A DNA stretch of 40,848 nucleotides from CAYVZZ01 sp964456185 (GTDB taxonomy: Bacteria > Pseudomonadota > Gammaproteobacteria > Pseudomonadales > Alcanivoracaceae), in assembly GCA_964456185.1 (NCBI GenBank), contig CAYVZZ010000007.1, forward strand, positions 1-40,848, read 5' to 3'. Below the pieces are notes generated by a model. The model did no database searches. It was given only the letters and a program-made list of their open reading frames with translations, and had not been told where the DNA came from. Below are positions 26,476 to 34,746 of this stretch, piece by piece (within the stretch, counting starts at the first letter, position 1; each line of letters begins with the position of its first letter). The position numbers and the translations under genes are program-made.

Positions 26476-27164
26476 GCACTACTCGACTCGGCCAGCAGGC
26501 TATAGCCCATGCCGCGATGGGTGCGAATGACATCCTCCGCATTCACATCACGCAACTTGGCACGCAAGGTTTTGATATGAGTGTCCACTGCTCGGTCGAA
26601 GGCGCTAGTGGGGTCGTCCCAGGCACGCTCGAGCAATTGCTCGCGGGAGAACACCTGCCCTGGTCGACCGCATAGAATGTGCAAGATGCGATATTCGTAA
26701 CGCGTTAAATCCAACCACTGGCCGTGATAGGCGATGCGCTTGCCGGCGTCGTCCAGCGTGAAACGACTCTGCGGCTGCGGTGCAGTTGGTGCCACACTGC
26801 CTTGGCTACGCCGCAGCACGGCTCGCACTCTGGCCACCAGCTCACGCGGGCTAAAAGGCTTGGTGACGTAATCATCCGCGCCGATTTCCAACCCGACAAT
26901 GCGATCGACCTCTTCCTTTCGCGCGGTAAGAAAAATGACCGGCACCGCGTATTGCTGGCGAACTCGGGGGCAAATATCAAAGCCGTTATCGTCTGGCAGG
27001 CCGATATCGAGCAGTACCAAATCCACCGGATGCGCGGCCAGCCAGGCTTCTCCCTCGCCGCCGAGATTTTTCCATTCCACCTCGTAGCCATTGCTTTCCA
27101 AGGCGAACACCAAGGTATCGGCAATGGCGGCTTCATCTTCTATTAGCAAAATGCGTGGTCTCAT
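26472..27164 (-). CDS. creB: CreB-like response regulator (OmpR/PhoB type)
   Basis: A 230-residue two-domain regulator. The receiver has the acidic pair in LIEDE (10-11), phospho-acceptor Asp53 (LLDIGLPDDNGFD), the LTARKEEVDRIVGLEIGADDYVTKPFSPRE stretch (in parts) that closely resembles E. coli CreB, and a C-terminal winged helix (about 130-228, ending in RGMGYSL). The frame is open upstream to 27338, but the receiver fold begins at MRPRILL, so 27164 is the start; its ribosome site is weak. It probably binds the 11-bp phased repeats at 29954-30002 that precede the operon (inference). Confidence 0.88.
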   Translation of the reverse strand: MRPRILLIEDEAAIADTLVFALESNGYEVEWKNLGGEGEAWLAAHPVDLVLLDIGLPDDNGFDICPRVRQQYAVPVIFLTARKEEVDRIVGLEIGADDYVTKPFSPRELVARVRAVLRRSQGSVAPTAPQPQSRFTLDDAGKRIAYHGQWLDLTRYEYRILHILCGRPGQVFSREQLLERAWDDPTSAFDRAVDTHIKTLRAKLRDVNAEDVIRTHRGMGYSLLAESSSA

Positions 27165-27268
27165 GTCGGCGGTGTGAGGTCCTTGATCTGGCGTTTTATT
27201 CGCATAACCTGCCAAAGCATACCCATTGAGTACACTGGCGCAAACCCCAGTGTTCTCTATTGCCCCCC

Positions 27269-27901
27269 TCATACACGCACCGCCTTGACCAAATAGCGCA
27301 ATGGCGAATCCCAATGCCCAGTGCCGAAGGGGTAGCACGTAATCAGTAATAGCGCGTCACGGGCGGTTTGCATCGGTATCGTCTCGTATTGGCTATTGGC
27401 AATGTCGAGCGATGTGACCCGATAGCGAAACACCTGACCGGACGACACTTGCAACGAAAACACCTGACCGACTTTCACGTCCTCCAAGAAGCGGAATACG
27501 GTATTTTTATGGCCGGCAATGATGGTGGTGCCCTTGTGCCCCGGCGCGATACCATTCACTGGCATGGCTGGGCCAAACGCCATGGATTCGCCGGTGAGGC
27601 CAGCTAACACATAGAGTTCGTTGCCAGCCGGGGTGGTGAGCTTGGCCACCGGCCAGGTATCTGCCCAGGACCAGGGCTTGACGTGCTTGTCGCCTGCCAA
27701 GGTGTGTTGCCAGGCGTCAGCAATGAGATATTGCGCCAGCCAGGCTTTGGCATGCATGTAAGCGGCATGCCCCGACAACAAACCGGCAGCGAGCAAACAC
27801 GCTAATGCCAAACGCTGCCACCAAGCTTTTCCTAACCAGGATGTCAGTAATGCGGGGCGGCAGTGCCACCCCGTTAGTGGATGAATATTAATGGCTCGCA
27901 T
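27269..27901 (-). CDS. Sortase, class GN / marine proteobacterial type
   Basis: A 210-residue sortase. After a basic N-terminus and one membrane anchor (about residues 30-50) comes the sortase barrel with catalytic His131 (IIAGHKNT), Cys189 (LLITCYP) and Arg202 (SPLRYLV). The start at 27901 has GGAGGA seven bases upstream; the in-frame ATG at 27922 is less likely. It overlaps the end of the VIT-vWA gene by 14 bases, consistent with a dedicated enzyme-substrate pair. Gram-negative sortases of this type occur as a single enzyme with one neighbouring target; the site of attachment is not established. Known as TIGR03784-like in annotation practice. Confidence 0.93.
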   Translation of the reverse strand: MRAINIHPLTGWHCRPALLTSWLGKAWWQRLALACLLAAGLLSGHAAYMHAKAWLAQYLIADAWQHTLAGDKHVKPWSWADTWPVAKLTTPAGNELYVLAGLTGESMAFGPAMPVNGIAPGHKGTTIIAGHKNTVFRFLEDVKVGQVFSLQVSSGQVFRYRVTSLDIANSQYETIPMQTARDALLLITCYPFGTGHWDSPLRYLVKAVRV

Positions 27902-29906
27902 ATTGCTTCCTCCGCCCGACAAGGAAAATCAGCACAGCCAACAGCGCCAGAATCAACGCAAGTTGAAATTGCAGCCCGGTCGTCAGCCCGGTATTGGGAA
28001 AGCCGCGAGCGCTAGTCTGCATGTCTTTCGGCAAGCGCGATTGCACCTTTTCGTCTTTCAGCGGCTGATCTGTATCGCGCACCGGTGTTTGCTCTACGGC
28101 CACAAAGCTGGTGTATTTGCTGATCAATTGATGCTGCAACGCAATACGTGTGATGCGCGGCTTGATTTGTGATTCGTCAGCCCCTTGAATCAACTGATCC
28201 ATCAAGTCTTTAATCCGATTACGCGCCCAGAGTCGTGCGATACCTTGGCGTTTTTTGTCCGCATCGGTGTGCAACACCCTCTTCCACGGCTCGGGATTTT
28301 TGCCGGTTAAGACCAACTGATGGGGAATATGACTCAACCGCATGGCCACAATCAGCGGCTCACCCAGATACAAGTCCGGCAGCTGCTTGGGCGTTAGAGT
28401 GGCATCAATATCAACAGGCAATTGCAACTGCAAATCCGTAATCGCCGGGTGTGCAATGCGACTGACCAACCGGCGCATTTCAGGCACCACATCCTTGGCA
28501 TTACGAATGGTCACGCTGGAACCGTTACCATATTCCCCCATACGACGAATGAGGAAACTATTCACCGCACCCCCAATGCCCACGGCAAACAAACGCGCCT
28601 TGCCGATGCGTTGATGCTCCAACTGCAAAATGGCAGCGCCATTACTCACGGCGGCATCTGTCATGAAAATAATCTGCCGCAAGGTGCCTGCTTGATGGCG
28701 CTGATCAAATGCCAATTTCAACGCTGGCATCACCCGCGTACCACCGCCCGCTTGTAGATTTTTCACGAAATGTATGGCTTGCCGCAGATGGGCATCATCC
28801 GCTTTGACCGGCTGCGGAAACAAAAGCCGTTGATCATGATTAAACACGATCACATTGAAATAATCGTTGGCGGTGAGGTGTTGCAATGCGAACACCGCAC
28901 CTTTGCGTGCCTGGCGCATGCGCGCCCCACTCATGGAGCCGGAATGGTCGATGACCAGCAGCTGCTCACGAGATATATCCGGATGCTGTGACGAGGGTTG
29001 TGGCGGCATCATCATGAGCAGGCCGTAATGCTGCCCGTCAATGGTTTGTGTCATGAAATTGGCGGCGACACCGGCTTGCGGCAGCAGCGTCCAGGACATG
29101 GCAAAGTTGCTATCCATGGGCACCGAGCCGCCCGCCAACGTCACCTGATACGACTTGCCATGGCGCACCACCGACAACTGATGCGTTGTGCTGGTCGGCT
29201 CGCTGGCCGCCAAACCAGGATGTAGATGAATCATAACGCTGGCACGCAATTGTTCATCGGGCATCTGCCGGGTGGCCGCCGCTGTCTGTTGAATGGATGT
29301 CGGCAGCGCGTCATGTTGATGGGCTGCAAATCGGTAGCTTTCCGGATTGTCCGGTGCATAGCGCGGGGTAATCGTCATCGGCAGTCGCAAGGTAAAGCGG
29401 CTGTTGTCGCGATCCAGCACCTGCAAATAGTGCAGTGTAATTTTAATGGTCTCACCCGGTGCGATATTGGCCACCGAGGTGGTAAAGATGTTTGGTCTTA
29501 CCTGCTCGACCAATCCGGCCCGTTTGCCCGCCTGCTTGGCCTTTTGGTAAATCTTTTTGGCGACTTTCTTTTTGTGTATTTCGCCGCTGATGTGGCGTTT
29601 GCCAATTATCATCTCCATGCCATGAATGGCGGCATTTTCCGGCAGAGGGAACACATAGGTACCCGCTACAAACTGCTGCGCCTGGTTTTTGAAACGCTGG
29701 GTCACCGTTACCTCGGCAATAGGCCCGGTGACATTCACGTCAAAATGGGTGCCCAACAATATGGCCGCTTGGCGCTCGCCATTGACTTGGGTTATGAACT
29801 GCCCCGTACCGGCATCGTTAAGCCAGTCGGCTCGGCTAATCTGGCTGCCTGCCCAGGCCTGGGTGACCATAAACAGTGTGGTTAAACAGAATAATACATA
29901 TCGCAT
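27888..29906 (-). CDS. VIT and von Willebrand A domain protein, sortase target
   Basis: A 672-residue exported protein of the marine proteobacterial sortase target type. A signal peptide (about 1-19, AWAG) precedes a VIT domain (about 50-165), then a vWA domain with the metal-binding MIDAS motif VIDHSGSMS (Asp320, Ser322, Ser324). The C-terminus is a sorting signal: FPNTG at 636-640, a hydrophobic helix (about 649-663) and a basic tail GRRKQ. FPNTG departs from the LPxTG consensus in its first residue. AGAGGG lies before the ATG. It is first in an operon with the sortase and CreB/CreC-like genes. Eukaryotic relatives are inter-alpha-trypsin inhibitor heavy chains; the bacterial role may be surface adhesion or stress-related, but is unproved. 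Confidence 0.93.
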   Translation of the reverse strand: MRYVLFCLTTLFMVTQAWAGSQISRADWLNDAGTGQFITQVNGERQAAILLGTHFDVNVTGPIAEVTVTQRFKNQAQQFVAGTYVFPLPENAAIHGMEMIIGKRHISGEIHKKKVAKKIYQKAKQAGKRAGLVEQVRPNIFTTSVANIAPGETIKITLHYLQVLDRDNSRFTLRLPMTITPRYAPDNPESYRFAAHQHDALPTSIQQTAAATRQMPDEQLRASVMIHLHPGLAASEPTSTTHQLSVVRHGKSYQVTLAGGSVPMDSNFAMSWTLLPQAGVAANFMTQTIDGQHYGLLMMMPPQPSSQHPDISREQLLVIDHSGSMSGARMRQARKGAVFALQHLTANDYFNVIVFNHDQRLLFPQPVKADDAHLRQAIHFVKNLQAGGGTRVMPALKLAFDQRHQAGTLRQIIFMTDAAVSNGAAILQLEHQRIGKARLFAVGIGGAVNSFLIRRMGEYGNGSSVTIRNAKDVVPEMRRLVSRIAHPAITDLQLQLPVDIDATLTPKQLPDLYLGEPLIVAMRLSHIPHQLVLTGKNPEPWKRVLHTDADKKRQGIARLWARNRIKDLMDQLIQGADESQIKPRITRIALQHQLISKYTSFVAVEQTPVRDTDQPLKDEKVQSRLPKDMQTSARGFPNTGLTTGLQFQLALILALLAVLIFLVGRRKQYASH

Positions 29907-29953
29907 GATACTGCCCTCTTCTTGGTGTATTTGAGAGCAGTGTGATACGCCTA

Positions 29954-30002
29954 TGTGGGAGGCTTATGAGCTGTGTGTGAAGTTTATGTGGCGTTTGTGT
30001 GG
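29954..30002 (-). promoter_or_regulatory. Five 11-bp phased YCA(C/T)A motifs, candidate CreB binding array
   Basis: On the minus strand, upstream of the VIT-vWA gene, CCACA, CCACA, TCACA, TCATA and CCACA occur with starts exactly 11 bases apart (plus-strand positions 29998, 29987, 29976, 29965 and 29954). The E. coli CreB tag is TTCAC-N6-TTCAC, also an 11-base period. The third unit reads TTCAC exactly. The last motif lies about 48 bases before the ATG, suitable for activator binding near the -35 region. Binding by the CreB-like protein of this operon is inference. Confidence 0.6.
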
Positions 30003-30103
30003 CCGAAAATATTGTTATCGTCGGTGAATCGGACTCCCGCATGTTAAGCTGACGACCGAAATTCATCATCGCCAGCTCACCCTTCCAACGATCAAGGCAC
30101 AAC

Positions 30104-30613
30104 ATGCTCTACTTCGCCTATGGTTCCAACATGTCCAGCGCCCGTTTACAGGCACGAGTGCCCTCCGCCAGCATGGTCGCGGTGGCGTATTTACCCAAGC
30201 ACCACATGGGGTTTACAAAAACTGGGGTGGACGGTTCGGCCAAATGCGGCATTGACGAAACCGGAAATACAGCCGATAAAACCTACGGCGTGGTGTTCGA
30301 GTTTGACCCCAGTGAGCGCCATGTGCTTGACCAGTGCGAAGGGCTGGGCGTGGCCTACGAAGAACGTTATGTGACGGTATATACCGAGGCGGAGAAGGCA
30401 TTAGAAGTGCTCACTTATTATCCTTTGGACAAAGTAGACGGTCTGACGCCCTGGGCTTGGTATAAAGCACACGTATTAAATGGTGCCAAGGAATTCAACT
30501 TGCCGGTGGCTGTTGTTCATTCCATTGAAGCGGTAACGGCAGCGATCGACCCTGAGCTCGAGCGCCGACAGAAAGAATTGGCCATTCATCAAGTCACCGT
30601 CAGCGAAGGCTGA
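30104..30613 (+). CDS. Gamma-glutamylcyclotransferase-like protein (AIG2/GGCT fold)
   Basis: A 169-residue protein with the N-terminal LYFAYGSNMS signature that binds the gamma-glutamyl group, followed by the GGCT-like core (YGVVFEFDPSERHVLDQCEG, then YPLDKVDGLTPWAWYKAHVL). GGCT enzymes release 5-oxoproline from gamma-glutamyl amino acids; bacterial members are mostly uncharacterised. AAGG precedes the ATG. It is divergent from the sortase operon, across the phased repeat region, and 35 bases ahead of recQ on the same strand. Exact substrate is unknown. Confidence 0.88.
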   Translation: MLYFAYGSNMSSARLQARVPSASMVAVAYLPKHHMGFTKTGVDGSAKCGIDETGNTADKTYGVVFEFDPSERHVLDQCEGLGVAYEERYVTVYTEAEKALEVLTYYPLDKVDGLTPWAWYKAHVLNGAKEFNLPVAVVHSIEAVTAAIDPELERRQKELAIHQVTVSEG

Positions 30614-30648
30614 CAAACACGCTGGCGGCTTTCCGTTATACTCGCGGC

Positions 30649-32451
30649 ATGACAACACCTTTACACCTTCTCCAGCATACCTTCGGCTACCATGCGTTTC
30701 GCGGCCAGCAAGCGGCCATCATCGATACACTGGTGGCCGGCCAGGATGCACTAGTATTAATGCCCACGGGCGGCGGCAAATCGCTGTGCTATCAAATTCC
30801 TGCTTTGTTGCGCCAAGGGGCTGGCGTGGTCATCAGCCCGCTGATTGCGCTGATGCAAGATCAGGTGGATGCATTGCGCGCACTGGGCATTCGCGCGGGC
30901 TTTCTCAACTCCACCCTGTCGTTTGATGAAGCCAATCATTTGGCCCACGAGTTGCGCCAGGGCGAGCTGGATTTGCTGTATGTGGCACCAGAACGCCTCA
31001 CTCAGCCGCGTACTTTGGCATTGCTAAAAGAGTCCCCCATCGCCTTGTTTGCCATTGACGAAGCCCATTGTGTGGCGCAATGGGGACATGATTTCCGTAG
31101 CGATTATTTACAGCTTTCACTATTGCATGAACACTTCCCTGACGTGCCGCGCATTGCGCTGACCGCCACAGCCGACCCGCGCACACGCCGTGAAATTGCC
31201 CAGCGGCTGGGGTTGGAACAAGCGGCGCAATTTGTATCCAGCTTTGATCGCCCCAACATTCAGTATCGCATCGAGCCGAAGAAAAGTGCCCGCAAGCAAC
31301 TGTTGCGCCTGCTCGAAACCGAACACTTGGGTGATGCCGGTATCGTATATTGCCTGTCCCGTAAAAAAGTCGAGCAAACGGCCGACTGGTTGAGCCAGCA
31401 AGGCATCGCGGCACTGCCCTATCACGCCGGGTTGTCGGCCAACACCCGCCAGCTTCACCAACAACGCTTTCTGCGTGAAGACGGTATTGTCATGGTGGCG
31501 ACCGTCGCCTTCGGCATGGGCATCGACAAACCGGACGTGCGCTTTGTGGCGCATCTGGATATGCCGAAAAGTCTGGAAGGCTATTATCAGGAAACCGGGC
31601 GTGCCGGACGGGACGGCCAGCCTGCCACCGCCTGGATGGCCTATGGGCTGCAGGATGCCATTCGGCATAAACAAATGCTGGCGCAATCGGATGGCGATGA
31701 GCAATTCAAACGCAATCGACACCGGCAGCTGGAATCCATCCTCGCGCTTTGTGAGACCACCCATTGCCGTCGGCAAATGCTGCTGGAATATTTTGGTGAA
31801 ACACTGCCCGAGCCTTGCGGTAATTGCGATACCTGCTTGCAACCGCCCGAGGTGTTTGATGCCACGGAAGCGGCGCAAAAGGCATTAAGCTGTGTCTATC
31901 GCACCGGCCAGCGTTTTGGCGTGACCCACTTGGTGGATGTGCTCACCGGCCACCTCACCGACAAGGTACAGCGCGCCGGCCACGACCGGATTTCCACCTG
32001 GGACATTGGCGGGGAATACAACGCTACCCAATGGCGCACCATCTACCGCCAGCTGATTGCCCGTGGATTGTTGCTGGTCGATGTGGACGGCTATGGCGGC
32101 CTGCGGCTGAGCGACACGTGTCGCGGTGTATTACGCGGCGAAGAAATACTGGAATTACGACGCGATACCTTGGTTAAAAAAGCCAAAGTGCCCAAGGCCA
32201 AGCGCCAACCCTTACCCATTGAAGAAGCCGACCAACCCTTGTGGGACGCCTTACGCGAATGCCGCACACGCCTAGCGAAAGAAGCGGGCGTACCGCCTTA
32301 TGTGGTTTTCCACGATGCTACACTGGTAGACATGGTGCACCAACGCCCCGGCAACTTGCGTGAAATGGCCAAAATTAGTGGCGTGGGGGATAAAAAATTG
32401 GAGGCTTATGGGGAGACATTTTTGGCGCTCATCGAAGAATTTGCAGAATAG
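30649..32451 (+). CDS. recQ: ATP-dependent DNA helicase RecQ
   Basis: A 600-residue 3'-5' helicase of the RecF pathway. Helicase lobe 1 has LMPTGGGKSLCYQ and DEAHCVAQWGHDFR; lobe 2 has VATVAFGMGIDKPDVR and the QETGRAGRDG arginine-finger motif. The zinc-binding cysteines (C..C..CGNCDTC, about 375-405), winged helix and C-terminal HRDC domain (about 525-598) are all present. No Shine-Dalgarno is visible, and a TATACT lies at 30637-30642, seven bases before the ATG, so the message may be leaderless. It is convergent with the TonB receptor across a REP-like pair. Confidence 0.97.
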   Translation: MTTPLHLLQHTFGYHAFRGQQAAIIDTLVAGQDALVLMPTGGGKSLCYQIPALLRQGAGVVISPLIALMQDQVDALRALGIRAGFLNSTLSFDEANHLAHELRQGELDLLYVAPERLTQPRTLALLKESPIALFAIDEAHCVAQWGHDFRSDYLQLSLLHEHFPDVPRIALTATADPRTRREIAQRLGLEQAAQFVSSFDRPNIQYRIEPKKSARKQLLRLLETEHLGDAGIVYCLSRKKVEQTADWLSQQGIAALPYHAGLSANTRQLHQQRFLREDGIVMVATVAFGMGIDKPDVRFVAHLDMPKSLEGYYQETGRAGRDGQPATAWMAYGLQDAIRHKQMLAQSDGDEQFKRNRHRQLESILALCETTHCRRQMLLEYFGETLPEPCGNCDTCLQPPEVFDATEAAQKALSCVYRTGQRFGVTHLVDVLTGHLTDKVQRAGHDRISTWDIGGEYNATQWRTIYRQLIARGLLLVDVDGYGGLRLSDTCRGVLRGEEILELRRDTLVKKAKVPKAKRQPLPIEEADQPLWDALRECRTRLAKEAGVPPYVVFHDATLVDMVHQRPGNLREMAKISGVGDKKLEAYGETFLALIEEFAE

Positions 32452-32481
32452 CGTGGCTAGGTGGGGTTTGATGGTTTGGCG

Positions 32482-32545
32482 TCGCTGACAGGGTCAGCTC
32501 CTACAGGGGGACAATTGCCTGTGTAGGAGCCGACCCTGTCGGCGA
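32482..32545. repeat. Inverted pair of REP-like units (BIME-like), copy 2
   Basis: Arms at 32482-32505 and 32522-32545 are reverse complements at 22 of 24 positions with a 16-base spacer. Read outward they are TGTAGGA-GCTGAC-CCT-GTCAGC-GA and TGTAGGA-GCCGAC-CCT-GTCGGC-GA. They share the TGTAGGA head, GAC/GTC stem tips and CCT loop with copy 1 at 2001-2070, while the stem bases differ in a compensating way. It lies between the convergent recQ and TonB receptor genes and may also terminate both. Confidence 0.8.
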
Positions 32546-32562
32546 CAACTAGACACCTCTAG

Positions 32563-34536
32563 TTAAAAATCGACACCGGCTTTAACGATGAGGTAGCGCC
32601 CCGGTAGAGGATAGGCATTAAAGTTAGTACCTGTCGGACTAGCAGCGGCGTAATCGTAAGCCCCTTCCTTGTTTTCCGCATTGTGCAAAATAGCGCTAAT
32701 GTAAACGCCATTTGGCTTATTGGACTGCCAAGTTAAAGCAATGTTCATCCATCGGTAGTCAGGAATATTTTCGCCTACATGATTGTCGGCATCATTGTCG
32801 TAGTGTTTCTCACCCACGTAACGCTCTGACAATGACAAAAGCAAGCGAGAGGTAATCTGCCAATCGAACCGTGCGTAACCTGTTAGGTTAGGCACCAAGG
32901 GAACGTCATGTCCATCAAGCGGCCCCTCGGCAAAATGCGCCTCTTGGTAACTGCCCGCGATGGTGAGGTGCAGCTTCTCGGTTAACTCCCAATAGCTATT
33001 CAAGCTCACACCAGAGCGTTCGGTGTCATCTAGGTTGTAGTTGCTAAATGTCATAGCGTCGTAAGCAATTTCATTGCTGTAATCACCAGACCACGCCGTT
33101 AACGTAGAGTATTGCACACCATTGTGCCAACTTGCGCCAAGGGTGTAGACCTTACCAGTCTGAATCTGTTTGGGACCCGCCCAATAGCGCAGCTCGTCAA
33201 CGCTAGCATAGCGTGCTACTTTGGCAAACAAAGACACCTTATCACTTAACGCGTGACGGATACCGGCACTCCACATACCTACTTGTGGTGATTCGTCTTT
33301 GGGAAGGTTAACCGCCGCATTGCCATCAAGTTTTAGCCATTCGTGGCGAGCGCCCAACGTCAACCAGGTATTATCCAGCAGCGCGATGCTGTTTTGACCA
33401 TAAACAGCCTGCACATTACGCTCATAGCGCTCGTGGCTTGTTGCCCAAGGAGAGGTTGAATCGGCATGATAACGGGTGCGCTGATAGTCAATACCCACTG
33501 TCCAGCGGTTGGCTAAACCAAAAGCATCAAAGTGCCCGTTGAGGCGCGGGCTCACTGACAGGCTGCGCGCCGTTTTACCTCCCAATGACGTGCCATATTT
33601 ATAAAAACCCGAGCTTTGCTCTCGCTTCATAAAACCCGTATCGAGATGCAGTGTAATGTTGTCTGTCAGCTGCATTCCCATGCCGGGCAAAATACGCACA
33701 GTTTTCCCTTCAGCCCAATTAAAAGGAGTGTCAGCAGCAGTATAGGTTGTCTTCAATTGGCTGTCGCTAATAGCACCTGGCAGCCCCGTATTCTGCTTGC
33801 CTGCCAAAATTGTCATGTAATAGGCGGTTTCATCGGTAGCGTAACGTAGGCTACCAAAAGCATGGCTTTGCTTGGTGGCATTGTTGTCCCGATAGCCATC
33901 GCTCAACAAGCGCGACAGGCTTAACATGCCATCCACGTTGCCGACGTTAAAACTCCCCTGCAAAGCGCCGCCCCGGGTATCGAATTCACCAACAGTCGCT
34001 TCAATGCGCCCACCATTTTCATAATGGTCACGGGTAATCACATTCACCACCCCACCGGCGGCACCGCTGCCGTATAACACGCTACCTGAGCCCGGCAACA
34101 CTTCAATACGTTCGATGGCCTCCAAGGGGATGGAGCTCAGATTAACACTGGAGTTATCCACATGATTTAGGCGACGACCATTCAACAAAATCAGTGTATT
34201 GTGGCCAGCCGTTTCGCCGAAGCCGGTCATATCGACGCTACTTTTTACACCGGAAAGACCTGTTCCGTAGTAGCTGGAAATATTAATACCGCCAATACTA
34301 CGTAAGGCGTCGGCCAGATTGGTAGCTGGCATGCTATCTAATTGCTGGCGATCAATAACCACCTTCCCCACAGGCAACACATCCGCGTTAGCCGCCGTGC
34401 GTGAGGCGGACACCTCAACTTCTGGCAGTTGTTTGGTGGTTTGCGCATCCTTGGCAGCGATGGCGCTGTTAGCAGCACCCATGGTGAGAATAAAAGACAA
34501 GCTGACAGCCAGTGGCCGCTTGGTAAATCGTTTCAT
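32563..34536 (-). CDS. TonB-dependent outer-membrane receptor, probably for cobalamin
   Basis: A 657-residue beta-barrel receptor. A signal peptide (about 1-28, ending AIAA), a TonB-box-like LPEVEVSASR, a plug domain (about 50-165, with LLNGRRLNHVD and IERIEVLPGSGSVLYGSGAAGGVVNVIT in parts) and a long barrel ending in the terminal aromatic signature VKAGVDF are visible. A cobalamin riboswitch lies directly upstream, which points to uptake of vitamin B12 or another corrinoid, as for BtuB. It uses TonB-ExbBD energy from the inner membrane. No btuCDF genes are in the window. AGGAG precedes the ATG. Confidence 0.92.
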   Translation of the reverse strand: MKRFTKRPLAVSLSFILTMGAANSAIAAKDAQTTKQLPEVEVSASRTAANADVLPVGKVVIDRQQLDSMPATNLADALRSIGGINISSYYGTGLSGVKSSVDMTGFGETAGHNTLILLNGRRLNHVDNSSVNLSSIPLEAIERIEVLPGSGSVLYGSGAAGGVVNVITRDHYENGGRIEATVGEFDTRGGALQGSFNVGNVDGMLSLSRLLSDGYRDNNATKQSHAFGSLRYATDETAYYMTILAGKQNTGLPGAISDSQLKTTYTAADTPFNWAEGKTVRILPGMGMQLTDNITLHLDTGFMKREQSSGFYKYGTSLGGKTARSLSVSPRLNGHFDAFGLANRWTVGIDYQRTRYHADSTSPWATSHERYERNVQAVYGQNSIALLDNTWLTLGARHEWLKLDGNAAVNLPKDESPQVGMWSAGIRHALSDKVSLFAKVARYASVDELRYWAGPKQIQTGKVYTLGASWHNGVQYSTLTAWSGDYSNEIAYDAMTFSNYNLDDTERSGVSLNSYWELTEKLHLTIAGSYQEAHFAEGPLDGHDVPLVPNLTGYARFDWQITSRLLLSLSERYVGEKHYDNDADNHVGENIPDYRWMNIALTWQSNKPNGVYISAILHNAENKEGAYDYAAASPTGTNFNAYPLPGRYLIVKAGVDF

Positions 34537-34589
34537 TGGTTGCTCCTATGCACCCTCCGTACACCTGCGCGATAAAGCGATGACGCAGA

Positions 34590-34715
34590 TCCCTACAGGG
34601 CCGGTCTCCGGGCTTGTGCCATCAAACGATGACAATTTACCGTTGCGGGGGCAGCACAGGCTTTTCACCTGTTTCCCGATTCTCGCCCATTACAATGGCT
34701 GGGCGCACCCTGTTG
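34590..34715 (-). ncRNA. Cobalamin riboswitch
   Basis: In the 5' leader of the TonB receptor, the minus strand carries the conserved elements in order: GGGAAACAGGTGAAAAGCCTG, then CTGCCCCCGCAACGGTAA, then the B12 box as AAGCCCGGAGACCGGCC. This is the adenosylcobalamin riboswitch core. Downstream, CTGCG/CGCAG (34564-34587) can form a hairpin before the ribosome site, a plausible expression platform. High cobalamin should lower receptor expression. Boundaries are approximate. Confidence 0.93.
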
Positions 34716-34746
34716 CGGCACACAATAAAGACTGCTTTCTTGCTGG

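Noticed and set aside
27165..27338. N-terminal extension of the CreB-like protein
   Set aside because: The receiver fold begins at MRPRILL (27164); the extra 58 residues show no domain and cover the gap to the sortase gene.
29226..29885. Plus-strand 219-codon frame
   Set aside because: Antisense shadow of the VIT-vWA gene, with no recognisable domain.
31120..31878. Minus-strand 252-codon frame
   Set aside because: Antisense to recQ; histidine- and glutamine-rich composition is typical of a shadow frame.
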